DNA from: Gammaproteobacteria bacterium
GTDB lineage: Bacteria; Pseudomonadota; Gammaproteobacteria; Ga0077536
Length of the DNA stretch: 7,442 nt
Direction of reading: 5' to 3'
NCBI GenBank assembly: GCA_030639105.1
Contig: DAOWDI010000036.1
Span: forward strand, 1 to 7,442
Made by a program: the position numbers and the translations under genes. Below are positions 1 to 7,441 of the stretch, one piece after another. The stretch's first letter is position 1. Every line of letters begins with the position of its first letter. The notes below the pieces were generated by a model. That model was given only the letters and a program-made list of their open reading frames with translations. It searched no databases and was not told the origin of the DNA.

Positions 1-1
1 C

Positions 2-67
2 GACGCGATGCGCGAACGCATACAGACGCTCGAACGGCATCTTGCACAACTGGCCGATGACGGTTAA
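2..67 (+). CDS. C-terminal end of an unidentified gene (partial)
   Basis: An open frame enters from the left edge and ends at TAA (65-67). Its last residues read MRERIQTLERHLAQLADDG, a charged pattern with leucines spaced like a short amphipathic helix or coiled coil. The stop lies 68 bases before the ftsH start on the same strand, so the two genes may be co-transcribed. FtsH paralogues of this subtype are often found beside heat-shock genes such as DnaJ/CbpM or small Hsp genes, and CbpM-type chaperone modulators can end in such a helix. That identity is only a guess from context; 21 residues are too few to assign a family. Confidence 0.55.
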   Translation, partial: DAMRERIQTLERHLAQLADDG

Positions 68-120
68 ACACGCAACGGTAGCCATCGAGCACTTTGTGCT
101 CGCCGATCTCCTCATGGGAC

Positions 121-126
121 GAAAGG
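121..126 (+). promoter_or_regulatory. Probable ribosome binding site of ftsH
   Basis: The purine-rich hexamer GAAAGG sits 9 bases before the ATG at 136. It supports that ATG over the in-frame TTG at 94, whose 14-residue extension does not resemble an FtsH N-terminus. Confidence 0.5.
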
Positions 127-135
127 CCCGGCCCA

Positions 136-1956
136 ATGGATGAGAAAAAACGCCAGATAAACCTGACCTACGCAATGCTCGCCATTCTCATGGTGCTGGC
201 GTTCCAGTCGTGGTGGGCAACAACGCGCCAGGTGGAAACAGTCCCCTATAGCCAGTTCGAAGAAATGCTGAAGCACGGCGAACTCGAGCAAATTCGGATC
301 CGGGATCGATTCATCGAGGGCAAGCTCAAGTCGCCGCAACCCGACGGCCACCATTACGTCATCACGACGCGCGTCGATCCGGTCTTCGCCGAGCACCTTG
401 CACAATACGACGTCGACTTTACCGGCGTTGTCGAATCTACGGTACTGCGCGACCTGCTATCGTGGATATTGCCAGTCTTCTTCTTTGTCGCAATCTGGAT
501 GTTCGTCATCCGGCGCATGGCGGAGAAACAGGGCTTGGGCGGCCTGATGTCGGTAGGAAAGTCGCACGCCAAGGTCTACGTCGAAACCTCGACCGGCGTG
601 ACTTTCGCCGACGTCGCAGGGGTCGATGAAGCAAAAGCCGAGTTAAAGGAAGTCGTAGATTTCCTGGGAGCACCTCAGGAATACGGGCGGCTCGGCGCAC
701 GGGTACCAAACGGGGTGCTTCTGGTCGGACCGCCAGGCACTGGCAAGACTTTACTCGCCCGTGCCGTTGCGGGGCAGGCGGGGGTGCCGTTTTTTTCTAT
801 TTCTGGATCGGAATTCGTTGAGATGTTCGTCGGCGTCGGGGCTGCAAGGGTACGCGATCTGTTCGAACAGGCCCACAAGGCGGCGCCCGCGATCATCTTC
901 ATCGACGAACTCGACGCCCTCGGGCGGGCACGCGGGATCGGCAACATCACGGGCGGTCACGATGAGAAGGAGCAGACGCTCAACCAACTGCTGGCCGAAC
1001 TCGATGGCTTCGATCCGCGGACGGGCGTCGTGCTCTTGGCGGCGACGAACCGCCCGGAGGTCCTCGACGCCGCGTTACTGCGTGCGGGCCGGTTCGACCG
1101 CCAGATCCTGGTCGACCGACCGGACAAACTGGGGCGGATCCAGATCCTCGAGGTTCATATCAATAAGATCAAACGCGCCACCGACATCAATCTCGAACAC
1201 ATTGCTTCGATTACCACCGGCTTTACCGGTGCGGATCTCGCCAACCTCGTGAATGAAGCGGCCCTGTTGGCGACACGGCGACGGGGGGATGACGTCACCT
1301 TGAACGATTTCAATGACGCCATCGAACGCATCGTCGCGGGGATCGAAAAACGCTCGCGGGTCTTGAACGAAGCCGAACGGCGAACCGTCGCCTATCACGA
1401 AATGGGGCATGCGCTCGTCGCCGCATCGCTACCGGGGATGGACCCCGTACACAAGATTTCAATAATTCCACGCGGGATCGGCGCGCTCGGCTATACCATC
1501 CAACACCCCACTGAAGATCGCTTCCTGATGTCGCGCCAGACGCTGCGCGACAAGATGTCGGTGCTGATGGGTGGACGCGCCGCCGAATCGATCGTGTTCG
1601 ATGAGATATCGACCGGTGCAACCGATGACCTCGACAAGATCACCGAGATCGCACGGCACATGGTAATGCGGTTCGGTATGGATGACGATATCGGCCAGGT
1701 CGTTTACGACCAGGCAAAGACGAGTTTTCTCGGCGAAGGCCTCATGCCGGAAGTACGGGCGCGCAATTACAGTGAAGCGACCGCCAAAGCGATCGACGCC
1801 GCCGTCAAAACGATTGTCAGCGCGGCCTTCGAACGGGCAAAGGAGATCCTGGTCGAGCGGCGCGAGGAACTCGACAGTAGTGCCATACTGCTATTGCAAA
1901 AAGAGACACTGACCGCCGGCGATTTGCCCTGGTTGGGGAATGTGCGCAAGACCTGA
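136..1956 (+). CDS. ftsH: FtsH-family ATP-dependent zinc metalloprotease (paralogue)
   Basis: This is a membrane-anchored AAA+ protease that unfolds and degrades membrane and soluble proteins as a hexamer. The predicted protein has 606 residues, near the family norm. Seen in order: a short cytosolic N-terminus, TM helix 1 (about 10-27), a periplasmic domain of about 80 residues, and TM helix 2 (about 107-125). Then come Walker A GPPGTGKT (198-205), the pore motif FVG (231-233), Walker B IIFIDELD (253-260, catalytic E258), and the second region of homology [19 protein letters not shown] with arginine fingers R316 and R319. The zinc site is HEMGH (421-425), with D498 in GATDDL as the likely third ligand. 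All catalytic residues are intact, so the enzyme should be active. The N-terminus and the TVRV/RIRD-style periplasmic domain suit the second FtsH type that accompanies proteobacterial heat-shock genes rather than housekeeping FtsH; this subtype call is inference. A TTG at 94 is a less likely start. Confidence 0.96.
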   Translation: MDEKKRQINLTYAMLAILMVLAFQSWWATTRQVETVPYSQFEEMLKHGELEQIRIRDRFIEGKLKSPQPDGHHYVITTRVDPVFAEHLAQYDVDFTGVVESTVLRDLLSWILPVFFFVAIWMFVIRRMAEKQGLGGLMSVGKSHAKVYVETSTGVTFADVAGVDEAKAELKEVVDFLGAPQEYGRLGARVPNGVLLVGPPGTGKTLLARAVAGQAGVPFFSISGSEFVEMFVGVGAARVRDLFEQAHKAAPAIIFIDELDALGRARGIGNITGGHDEKEQTLNQLLAELDGFDPRTGVVLLAATNRPEVLDAALLRAGRFDRQILVDRPDKLGRIQILEVHINKIKRATDINLEHIASITTGFTGADLANLVNEAALLATRRRGDDVTLNDFNDAIERIVAGIEKRSRVLNEAERRTVAYHEMGHALVAASLPGMDPVHKISIIPRGIGALGYTIQHPTEDRFLMSRQTLRDKMSVLMGGRAAESIVFDEISTGATDDLDKITEIARHMVMRFGMDDDIGQVVYDQAKTSFLGEGLMPEVRARNYSEATAKAIDAAVKTIVSAAFERAKEILVERREELDSSAILLLQKETLTAGDLPWLGNVRKT

Positions 1957-2078
1957 TCCCACAATCGATACACCCACGGACCAAGTATCAAATCGGCCAT
2001 GGCGATCGGCTGGACCTCGCTCAGGATCAGGCACAGCATCGCCATATCAGTATCAAACTCAGGGTCTATAGCGGACAT
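1767..2078 (-). CDS. Doubtful short ORF overlapping the dehydrogenase 3' end
   Basis: An ATG at 2078 lies inside the last codons of the upstream dehydrogenase in another frame, overlapping it by 20 bases as in translationally coupled genes. GGAG lies a little over ten bases before it. The first 42 or so residues, which cover the stretch not shared with ftsH, look protein-like: an acidic start (MSAIDPEFDTD) followed by a hydrophobic run including LILSEVQPIAMADLILGPW. The rest is antisense to the last 190 bases of ftsH and is low-complexity and serine-rich, as expected for a shadow frame. It could be the head of a gene whose tail was lost when the ftsH block became adjacent, or chance. I do not recognise a family. 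Confidence 0.22.
   Translation of the reverse strand: MSAIDPEFDTDMAMLCLILSEVQPIAMADLILGPWVYRLWDQVLRTFPNQGKSPAVSVSFCNSSMALLSSSSRRSTRISFARSKAALTIVLTAASIALAVASL
1952..2031. repeat. 8-bp inverted repeat across the convergent gap
   Basis: CCTGATCC (1952-1959, spanning the ftsH stop) is repeated inverted as GGATCAGG (2024-2031), with 64 bases between the arms. The gap between the convergent ftsH and dehydrogenase genes has no T-tract terminator. The arms could fold together in a transcript of either strand, but the loop is long and an 8-bp match may be chance. Confidence 0.25.
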
Positions 2079-3256
2079 ATTCGGAGGTGATCTCCTCGAC
2101 CGTGCGGCATCCCAAGATCGCCATATCACGCACGATCTCTTCCTTGAGCGGTCCAAGCGCGCGGTCGACCCCCAACTCACCGCCGGCGCCAAGACCGAAC
2201 AAATAACTCCGGCCGATCGCAACGGCACGGGCGCCGAGCGCAAGCGCCTTCAGCACATCGGTACCGCGTCGGATACCGCCATCGAGAATGATCTCCGCCT
2301 TATCACCGACAGCCGCAACGATATCCGGCAACATGTCGATAGGCGCCGGCGTGTGATCCAGTTGACGCCCCCCGTGGGTCGAGACCATGATCGCGTTGGC
2401 ACCGATCTCGACAGCGCGCAGGGCGTCGTGAACGGTGACCACGCCCTTGATGACAAATGGGCCGTCCCATTCCTGTACCATTAATGCCGCATCATCCCAG
2501 GTCACGCTTCGGTCAAATTGTTCCGAAATATACGCCGCCAGGGTGGTCACATTATCGTTGTCGCCCCCACAAATACGGTGCTCGATGTTTGCCAGGGAGA
2601 ACGGTGGGCTCGACAGGTAGCTCAAGGACCAACGGATGTAATAAAAAATTGGTCCAACCCAGCAGTGAAAATTTCGGCGGGATCATCATACCCGTGCGCA
2701 GATCACGCTCACGATTCCCCGGCAGCACCAGATCGATCGTGAGGCACATCGCTTGATATTCCGCCACCTTGCAGCGCTCGATAAACTCGCTGACCAGGGT
2801 GCGATCCTTGAAGACGTAGATCTGGAACCATTTCGGCCCACCGCACACCCGGGCCACGTCTTCGATCGAATAGGTACCAACCGTTGACAATGAGTAGATG
2901 GTGTTGGCCCGATCCGCCGCGCGAGCGACCGCCAGCTCCCCGTCGTGGTGAAAGAGGCGCGACATGCCGGTCGGTGAACATAGCACCGGCAGGTCGATCG
3001 GCTCACCCAAGATCGTCGTCGATGGATCGATATTCCCGACGTCATTAAGATAGCGCGGCAGCAGTTCATAGTCGTCAAAACTGCGGCAACTACGTTTCAG
3101 GCTAACCTCATCGTCGGCCGCACCATCCAGGTAGTGGAATACTGGACCCGGCATACGGATCCGTGCCGCACGGCGTAGATCGTAGATGTTATGGCAGCGT
3201 TTGAGCTGCCAGTTCACAAATGCGGAATCGATCTTTTCAAGCCAGGACCAGGGCAT
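2059..3256 (-). pseudogene. FMN-dependent alpha-hydroxy-acid (L-lactate type) dehydrogenase, frameshifted
   Basis: The family oxidises 2-hydroxy acids such as L-lactate, glycolate or mandelate to 2-oxo acids using FMN. The first part (3256 to about 2644) holds the family N-terminus (VFHYLDGAADDEVSL), a glycine-rich FMN region (PTGMSRLFHHDGE), LSTVGTYSIEDVA, and NRERDLRTGM. The second part (about 2642 to 2059) continues in the +1 frame with FSLANIEHRI, FDRSVTWDDA, VIKGV, STHGGRQLD (catalytic His at 2374-2376, the substrate-binding Arg 9 bases on), DGGIRRGTDVLKALALGA and IGRSYLFGL. The frame change falls at six A (2643-2648). Removing one base gives a single frame of 398 residues, the usual family length, so nothing else is missing. 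The usual SNHGGRQLD is STHGGRQLD here. GGTGAG (3262-3267) lies 5 bases before the ATG. It follows the truncated acyl-CoA dehydrogenase by 24 bases. It may be a real pseudogene, a sequencing error or a slippage-expressed gene. The substrate cannot be told. Confidence 0.9.
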
Positions 3257-3280
3257 GAGATCTCACCGGTTAGCTTAGCT

Positions 3281-3790
3281 TCACAACGATAACAAATGCC
3301 CGCCATGCGGGTGATCGATGCGGATTAGAAATTTGCCGTATCGAGATAAATCCTTGTATCTCGGCGCTGCATGATGTTTGATTGCCTCTGTCGCACCCTG
3401 CGTGAGCATCGGACACAGGGCAAAGCTGAGGTTAGCCGAATTCCACATCTCGCTCACGGCGGTCGCGACCAGTTTCGGCAGGCCCTGGCCGCCAAAATCG
3501 GGATCACCCGCCAGACTCGCCCACCCAGACTCTACGAAAGTCCCATAAGCCTCGCACCAGCCCTCAGGAGTATGCACGACGTCTCCATCGAGGTGCGAGC
3601 CCTGCACATCGCCGATTCGATTGAGCGGCGAAAGTACTTCCCCCGCAAGTTTCGCCGCTTCGACGAGCACCGCATCCACGAGCTCAGCGGTCGCTTCTTC
3701 AAATCCACCGATCGCATCCAATTGGCCGAGGCCGGCGAGTTCCTCAATCACGAATTTCATCTCGGCAATGGGGGCGACATACTCAGACAT
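3281..3790 (-). pseudogene. Truncated acyl-CoA dehydrogenase (N-terminal fragment)
   Basis: The family of FAD enzymes introduces the alpha-beta double bond into acyl-CoA thioesters. The 169-residue frame starts MSEYVAPIAEMKFVIEEL and contains FEEATAELVDAVLVEAAK, VLSPLNRIGD, LAGDPDFGGQGLPKLVATAV, EMWNSANLSFALCPMLTQGA and EAIKHHAAP, matching the N-terminus of the large (about 600-residue) acyl-CoA dehydrogenases. Similarity stops near residue 148 (about 3346); the last 20 or so residues are unrelated. The FAD-binding beta domain, the catalytic glutamate and the C-terminal helical domain are absent, and none of the other frames up to the next gene resumes the family. About three quarters of the gene is therefore lost, probably by a deletion whose right-hand side joins just before the dehydrogenase start. 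GGAG lies about 9 bases before the ATG, so the fragment could still be translated, but not as a working enzyme. Confidence 0.88.
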
Positions 3791-3968
3791 CCCTTAACAC
3801 TCCGCAGGAAGACCTCGCCGAAAGTGACCGACGCGAACCGATTGACTCGAGCGATCCTGCGCGATAACAACGATCACCCGCAACATTGGGGCAACCGGGC
3901 CACTTTCTTTTGGGAGGTGCCGTGACGGGTCCGCGAGCTTGATGGTACGCATCACCCTTGTCCGTCGC

Positions 3969-3980
3969 GGCCGCGCGGCC
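3969..3980. repeat. 12-bp GC palindrome
   Basis: GGCCGCGCGGCC is a perfect palindrome lying next to the hairpin at 3982-4004 and downstream of the squalene-hopene cyclase stop. It could extend the terminating structure, or be chance in GC-rich DNA. Confidence 0.4.
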
Positions 3981-3981
3981 C

Positions 3982-4004
3982 TCCTCCCGGTTACACCGGG
4001 AGGA
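3982..4004 (-). terminator. Strong hairpin after squalene-hopene cyclase, possible terminator
   Basis: TCCTCCCGG (3982-3990) and CCGGGAGGA (3996-4004) form a perfect 9-bp stem with a 5-base loop. On the minus strand it begins 22 bases after the cyclase stop, the usual place for a transcript end. No U-run follows on the minus strand, so it may be a Rho-assisted end or an mRNA 3'-stabilising stem instead of a classic intrinsic terminator. It would separate cyclase transcription from the damaged genes downstream. Confidence 0.5.
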
Positions 4005-4026
4005 CTATGCGCCATTCATAAGGTCG

Positions 4027-6102
4027 TTAGCGATGGAGGCCGACGGTAGCTAAAACCGGGATCGGTCCGAGGTCGATGGGGCCGTGGTTCATGATCTCGG
4101 ACTGCCGCGTAGACAGCCCGTGGCGCAAACGCGTGTAAGAGGCCAGCGCCCATAGTGGGAAGTAACGGCAATAGCCATGGTAGCGGAGGTAAAATACGCG
4201 TGGGAACCCGGTCCCTGTATACGCCTCCTCATCCCACTCCCCGATTTCGTTCTGCGTGGTGACGAGATAATCGATGCCGCGCTCCACCTGCCAGCAACCG
4301 GCCTCGCCGACGGCCATCAGTCCCAGCAACGCCCAGGCAGTCTGTGAAGCCGTGCTTTCACCCTTACCACGCAAAATGGGATCATCGTAACTGTTACAGC
4401 TCTCGCCCCAACCACCGTCCGGATTCTGTATGTCTTTCAGCCATTCAATGGCTTTACGGATATAGGGCTTGGCGACATCCTCGCCCAGGATCCCGACCGC
4501 CGACAGAACGCTCCAGGTTCCGTAGATGTAATTGACTCCCCAGCGACCGTACCAGGCGCCAAACTCTTCCTGATCATTTTTGAGGAACTCTAGCGCCTTA
4601 TGCAAAGGCGGGGAATTCTGGTCGTAGCCGAGCATCGCCAACAATTCAACGCAACGCGCGGTCAGATCGGCGGTGCCGGGATCAACCAGCGCACCATGGT
4701 CGGCGAACGGGATGTTATTCAGTGCCTCGTGGTCATTGCCGATGTCGAATGCTCCCCAACTACCATCCGAGTTCTGCATCCCGAGCACCCAGTTGACAGC
4801 CTGATTGATGCGTTTGACCTTATTTTCCTTGTCGTGAACACCCGCACGGATCAGTGCCATCAGCACCATACCCGTATCGTCAACGTCCGGGTATTTGTCA
4901 TTCTCGAATTGAAATGCCCAGCCACCCGGTTCCAGATCTCGGATCTGGTCCGACCAGTCGCCCTGCACGAATATCTGCTGGTCCAGCAACCAATCGACGG
5001 CTTGCTGTACCGATGGGTGATCGGGCTGCGCGCCGGCCTCGGTCAGGGCCGTCAACGACAGGCATGTATCCCATATCGGCGATACGCACGGCTGACAGTA
5101 GGTCTCTTCTTCCTTTTCCAAGACCAGGTCCTCGATCGCCTGCATCGTGCGAACGAAATCCGGATCGTCCTCCGGCGCCCCAAGTGCGCGCAGCGCCACC
5201 GCCGCGTTCGCCATGGCCGGATAGATAGCACCGATCCCGCCTTTGCCCTTGGTGTGGTCCCGCATCCAGTTCTCCGCGCGCCTCAATGCTGGCTGCCGTA
5301 TCCACCTCGGCGTCAAGCGGTCGACGATCTTGAGCAGCCGATCGAACAGCATGCAGGCATTCTGAAGCGGTTTGCCCGGCTTGAAATGATCTAAATGCCG
5401 CAGGGTCGAAGGCTCCGATAAAAACAACTCGCTGATCCCCTGCTCCGGGCTCAGCTGCATGACAGGCCGCTTGGCGAAAATGACCAACAACGGCACGATG
5501 ACACAACGGGACCAATAGGAAACTTTACTCAGATTAAAGAACCACCACTTCGGCAGATACATGATTTCTGCCGGCATCGCAGGCACCGTACGCCACGGGA
5601 TCTGACCGAAGATCGCCAGCGTGATGCGCGTAAAGACGTTGACCGCCTCAGCCCCACCATTTGCGCGCACCCAGTTCCGCGTCTCCGTCATGTGCGGGTC
5701 ATCCGGCGAATCGCCGGCAAGCTTCAAAGCGAAATACGCCTTCACCGTAGCGCTGATATCACCAGGGCCACCTTCATACAGCGACCAGCTACCGTTGTCA
5801 TGCTGCCGGCGGCGCAGGTATTTGGCGATTTTCTGCTCACGATCGGGGTCGACGGTGCGCATGAAGTACTGCAGAAAAAGATACTCAGATGGGATGGTTG
5901 CATCGGCCTCCAACTCGAACAGCCAATGACCGTCGTTCGCTTGGCGCATTGATAAGGCCTGCCCCGCACGATTCATCGCGACCTGTACCGGATCACTCGC
6001 CGGTTCTAATGGGTGGACGGCTTGTTCCACCAATACGTCGACGATTTCTTCCGTTTCCTGATCGATGAGGATCTCAGCAATCGAATCGTTGTGCTTACTC
6101 AT
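4027..6102 (-). CDS. shc: Squalene-hopene cyclase
   Basis: This membrane-associated class II triterpene cyclase converts squalene to hopene and hopanol, the core step of hopanoid synthesis. The 691-residue protein is of normal family length. The catalytic acid motif DVDD is at 406-409 within YPDVDDTGMVLMAL, and the middle Asp (D408) should be the proton donor position. QW repeats are visible at 54-60, 100-106, 443-449 (QNSDGSW), 511-517, 559-565 (QNPDGGW) and 617-623, as expected for the alpha/alpha barrels. The family block GDISATVKAYFALKLAG and the C-terminal block GTGFPRVFYLRYHGY are present. The tail after about 661 is a short extension rich in Pro and Gly. I chose the ATG at 6102; a TTG at 6132 would add ten residues and is less likely. 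No other hopanoid gene (hpnH, hpnG, squalene synthase) is beside it, so it seems to stand alone here. Its catalytic and structural motifs look intact. Confidence 0.97.
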   Translation of the reverse strand: MSKHNDSIAEILIDQETEEIVDVLVEQAVHPLEPASDPVQVAMNRAGQALSMRQANDGHWLFELEADATIPSEYLFLQYFMRTVDPDREQKIAKYLRRRQHDNGSWSLYEGGPGDISATVKAYFALKLAGDSPDDPHMTETRNWVRANGGAEAVNVFTRITLAIFGQIPWRTVPAMPAEIMYLPKWWFFNLSKVSYWSRCVIVPLLVIFAKRPVMQLSPEQGISELFLSEPSTLRHLDHFKPGKPLQNACMLFDRLLKIVDRLTPRWIRQPALRRAENWMRDHTKGKGGIGAIYPAMANAAVALRALGAPEDDPDFVRTMQAIEDLVLEKEEETYCQPCVSPIWDTCLSLTALTEAGAQPDHPSVQQAVDWLLDQQIFVQGDWSDQIRDLEPGGWAFQFENDKYPDVDDTGMVLMALIRAGVHDKENKVKRINQAVNWVLGMQNSDGSWGAFDIGNDHEALNNIPFADHGALVDPGTADLTARCVELLAMLGYDQNSPPLHKALEFLKNDQEEFGAWYGRWGVNYIYGTWSVLSAVGILGEDVAKPYIRKAIEWLKDIQNPDGGWGESCNSYDDPILRGKGESTASQTAWALLGLMAVGEAGCWQVERGIDYLVTTQNEIGEWDEEAYTGTGFPRVFYLRYHGYCRYFPLWALASYTRLRHGLSTRQSEIMNHGPIDLGPIPVLATVGLHR

Positions 6103-6121
6103 TTTGTTCTCTAGTTGTCTT

Positions 6122-6180
6122 CCGCCAACCAAGCGGTGGTCTCGAAAGCTATAGAGCCCAAAGACCGCCGGTTCGTACGA
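6122..6180 (-). promoter_or_regulatory. Alternative hairpins in the cyclase leader
   Basis: On the cyclase mRNA, CGGCGGTCT (6180-6172) can pair with AGACCACCG (6142-6134) with one C-A mismatch. CCGC (6136-6133) can instead pair with GCGG (6125-6122). The two structures share 3 bases and exclude each other, as in attenuator-type leaders. The second ends 19 bases before the ATG. The stems are short, so a regulatory role is speculative. Confidence 0.25.
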
Positions 6181-6516
6181 TTTAGTCGATTAATATCGTG
6201 TTTCCGGGCGTTATTATTCTGGCTTCAAGTGAAATTACCGCGAACACAAGCTCTCATCGCATCGGCTGTGTCCACCCCCCCCCGGGCCTTCGATCACCGG
6301 GGCCGGCCACATCCCGCGCCCGCCCTGTGCCCGGGCAGGCGAGATCTAGCGCGTTGCTGTTTTTCGGCATTCCGCATGCATCGCCGAGGGGATAACGGCG
6401 CCGTATGCCAGACCCAATCTACTCCTGGATTTTTGAAGATTGCTCATTCTAAGAACGGAGTTGTTGTCAATCTGACTCGCGGAGATCCCCTGTGATGTTG
6501 TTCTAAGCACTACACT

Positions 6517-6544
6517 ATTCTATTGATAATCCATCTGATTGCAA
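6517..6544 (-). promoter_or_regulatory. Possible sigma-70 type promoter toward the cyclase
   Basis: On the minus strand TTGCAA (6544-6539) is followed after 16 bases by TAGAAT (6522-6517), each a near match to the -35 and -10 consensus, inside an AT-rich patch. It would start transcription near 6505-6510 and give a cyclase leader of about 400 bases. A second TTGACA (6470-6465) with TAGAAT at 6451-6446 has only a 13-base spacer and is a poorer fit. AT-rich DNA yields such matches by chance. Confidence 0.3.
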
Positions 6545-6605
6545 GACATTACGATGGACTTATCGGTACCATGACGACATCATGTATCATTTTTACAACA
6601 TATCA

Positions 6606-6623
6606 CACTCCCCATGGGGAGTG
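6606..6623. repeat. 18-base perfect palindrome
   Basis: CACTCCCCATGGGGAGTG reads the same on both strands. It can form a 7-bp stem with a CATG loop, 60 bases after the EAL gene stop on the minus strand, or serve as a two-fold symmetric protein-binding site. No T-run follows on either strand, so an intrinsic terminator is not clearly supported. Confidence 0.4.
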
Positions 6624-6682
6624 GTTCCGCCTCAAAGCTTTGGTCCGTTGCAGCCGCGAAGAGCGGCACGGGACTCTGGCGG

Positions 6683-7441
6683 TCAGATGGCCACCGGAAG
6701 GGATTCGGGGATATCAAGGCTGCGCGCTAGTGTCCATTCGACGAACTGCTCATAGGTCAGCGGTTTGCTGAACAAGTAGCCCTGCACCTCATCGCATCCT
6801 TCGAAATTCAAAAAATCGAGTTGTGCTCGAGTTTCCACGCCCTCGGCGACAACCTTCAATCGCAGCGCCTGACTGAGTGCGACGATGGCCCGTGTAATTG
6901 CCTCATCGTCTGCATCACCGGGGATGTCGCGAATGAACGATCGGTCAATTTTTAGACCATCAATAGGAAACTTCTTCAGGTAAGCCAGCGACGAATAGCC
7001 GGTACCGAAATCGTCCAGATAGATTGCGAGGCCCAACGCTTTGAGATCGTATAAGGCGACCTGGCTGGCTTCTGGATCATCCATCAAGAAGCTCTCGGTG
7101 ATCTCCAATTCCAACCGGTTTGGGTCGAAGTGCAATTCGTATAGAAGGTTTTCGACTGTTTTCAATAAGTCGCCCTGCCGGAACTGGCGTGCCGACAGAT
7201 TGACGGCGACGTTGACCTCCTCGATGCCGGAGCGCGTCCAACGCAACGCATCCTCACACGCCTGGCGTAGAACCCACTCCCCGATCGGTACGATCAATCC
7301 CGTTTCTTCGGCTACCGGCACGAATTCGACCGGCGAAATCAGACCCCGGTGCGGATGCTGCCAGCGTAGCAAGGCCTCGACACCAAGAACCTGACCGGTT
7401 TGGAGATTGATCTTCGGTTGGTAACAGAGGAATAACTCCTC
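6683..7441 (-). CDS. EAL-domain c-di-GMP phosphodiesterase (5' end outside window)
   Basis: EAL domains hydrolyse the second messenger c-di-GMP to linear pGpG, lowering biofilm-type signalling. The frame enters from the right edge at 7441 and ends at TGA (6683-6685); 252 codons are visible. It begins near the domain start with ELFLCYQPKINLQTGQ and then GVEALLRW, the EAL signature. Downstream are NLSARQF, LELEITES, LDDFGTGYSSLAYLKKFP, LKIDRSFI, VVAEGVET and DEVQGYLFSKPL. The metal- and base-binding residues of active enzymes (E of EAL, N of NLS, E of ITES, DD of DDFG, K of KID, E of EGVE, Q of QGY) are all present, so activity is likely. The frame is open across the whole domain and to the edge, so the true start and any GGDEF, PAS or membrane part lie outside; GGDEF-EAL tandem proteins are common, and that is inference. 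An internal ATG at 7372 falls inside the domain and is not the start. Confidence 0.95.
   Translation of the reverse strand, partial: EELFLCYQPKINLQTGQVLGVEALLRWQHPHRGLISPVEFVPVAEETGLIVPIGEWVLRQACEDALRWTRSGIEEVNVAVNLSARQFRQGDLLKTVENLLYELHFDPNRLELEITESFLMDDPEASQVALYDLKALGLAIYLDDFGTGYSSLAYLKKFPIDGLKIDRSFIRDIPGDADDEAITRAIVALSQALRLKVVAEGVETRAQLDFLNFEGCDEVQGYLFSKPLTYEQFVEWTLARSLDIPESLPVAI

Larger units (their letters stand above)
6103..6682. other. 580-base gene-free stretch between cyclase and EAL gene
   Basis: No convincing gene is seen on either strand. The left part (6103-6250) is the cyclase leader and holds two small hairpins. The middle (about 6260-6350) is very GC-rich with a run of nine C (6275-6283) and the palindrome TGCCCGGGCA. 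The right part (about 6490-6605) is clearly AT-rich compared with its surroundings and includes a possible minus-strand promoter and an 18-base palindrome. No tRNA, rRNA, CRISPR repeat or terminal inverted repeats typical of an insertion sequence were found. Confidence 0.7.

Noticed and set aside
94..135. TTG start for ftsH at 94
   Set aside because: The added 14 residues are not FtsH-like, and the ATG at 136 has a GAAAGG at good spacing and starts a typical FtsH N-terminus.
2644..2651. Programmed -1 frameshift at U UUU UUA
   Set aside because: The heptamer is in the right phase for -1 slippage, but -1 leads to a different frame from the one that encodes the C-terminal half; +1 or -2 is required.
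3371..3925. 184-codon plus-strand frame
   Set aside because: Most of it is antisense to the acyl-CoA dehydrogenase fragment, and it resembles no family.
3794..4015. 73-codon minus-strand frame between cyclase and acyl-CoA dehydrogenase
   Set aside because: Arg/Pro-rich translation and overlap with the hairpin after the cyclase suggest a chance frame.
4600..5394. 264-codon plus-strand frame
   Set aside because: It is antisense to the squalene-hopene cyclase, whose family motifs run through the same DNA, and its translation has no recognisable domain.
6175..6200. tRNA-like GGTTCG near the cyclase leader
   Set aside because: No acceptor stem, anticodon arm or following CC of a T-arm could be matched around it.
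6115..6495. 126-codon plus-strand frame in the gene-free stretch
   Set aside because: It crosses the C9 tract and the cyclase leader, has a composition driven by GC-rich DNA, and has no recognisable motif or clear ribosome binding site.
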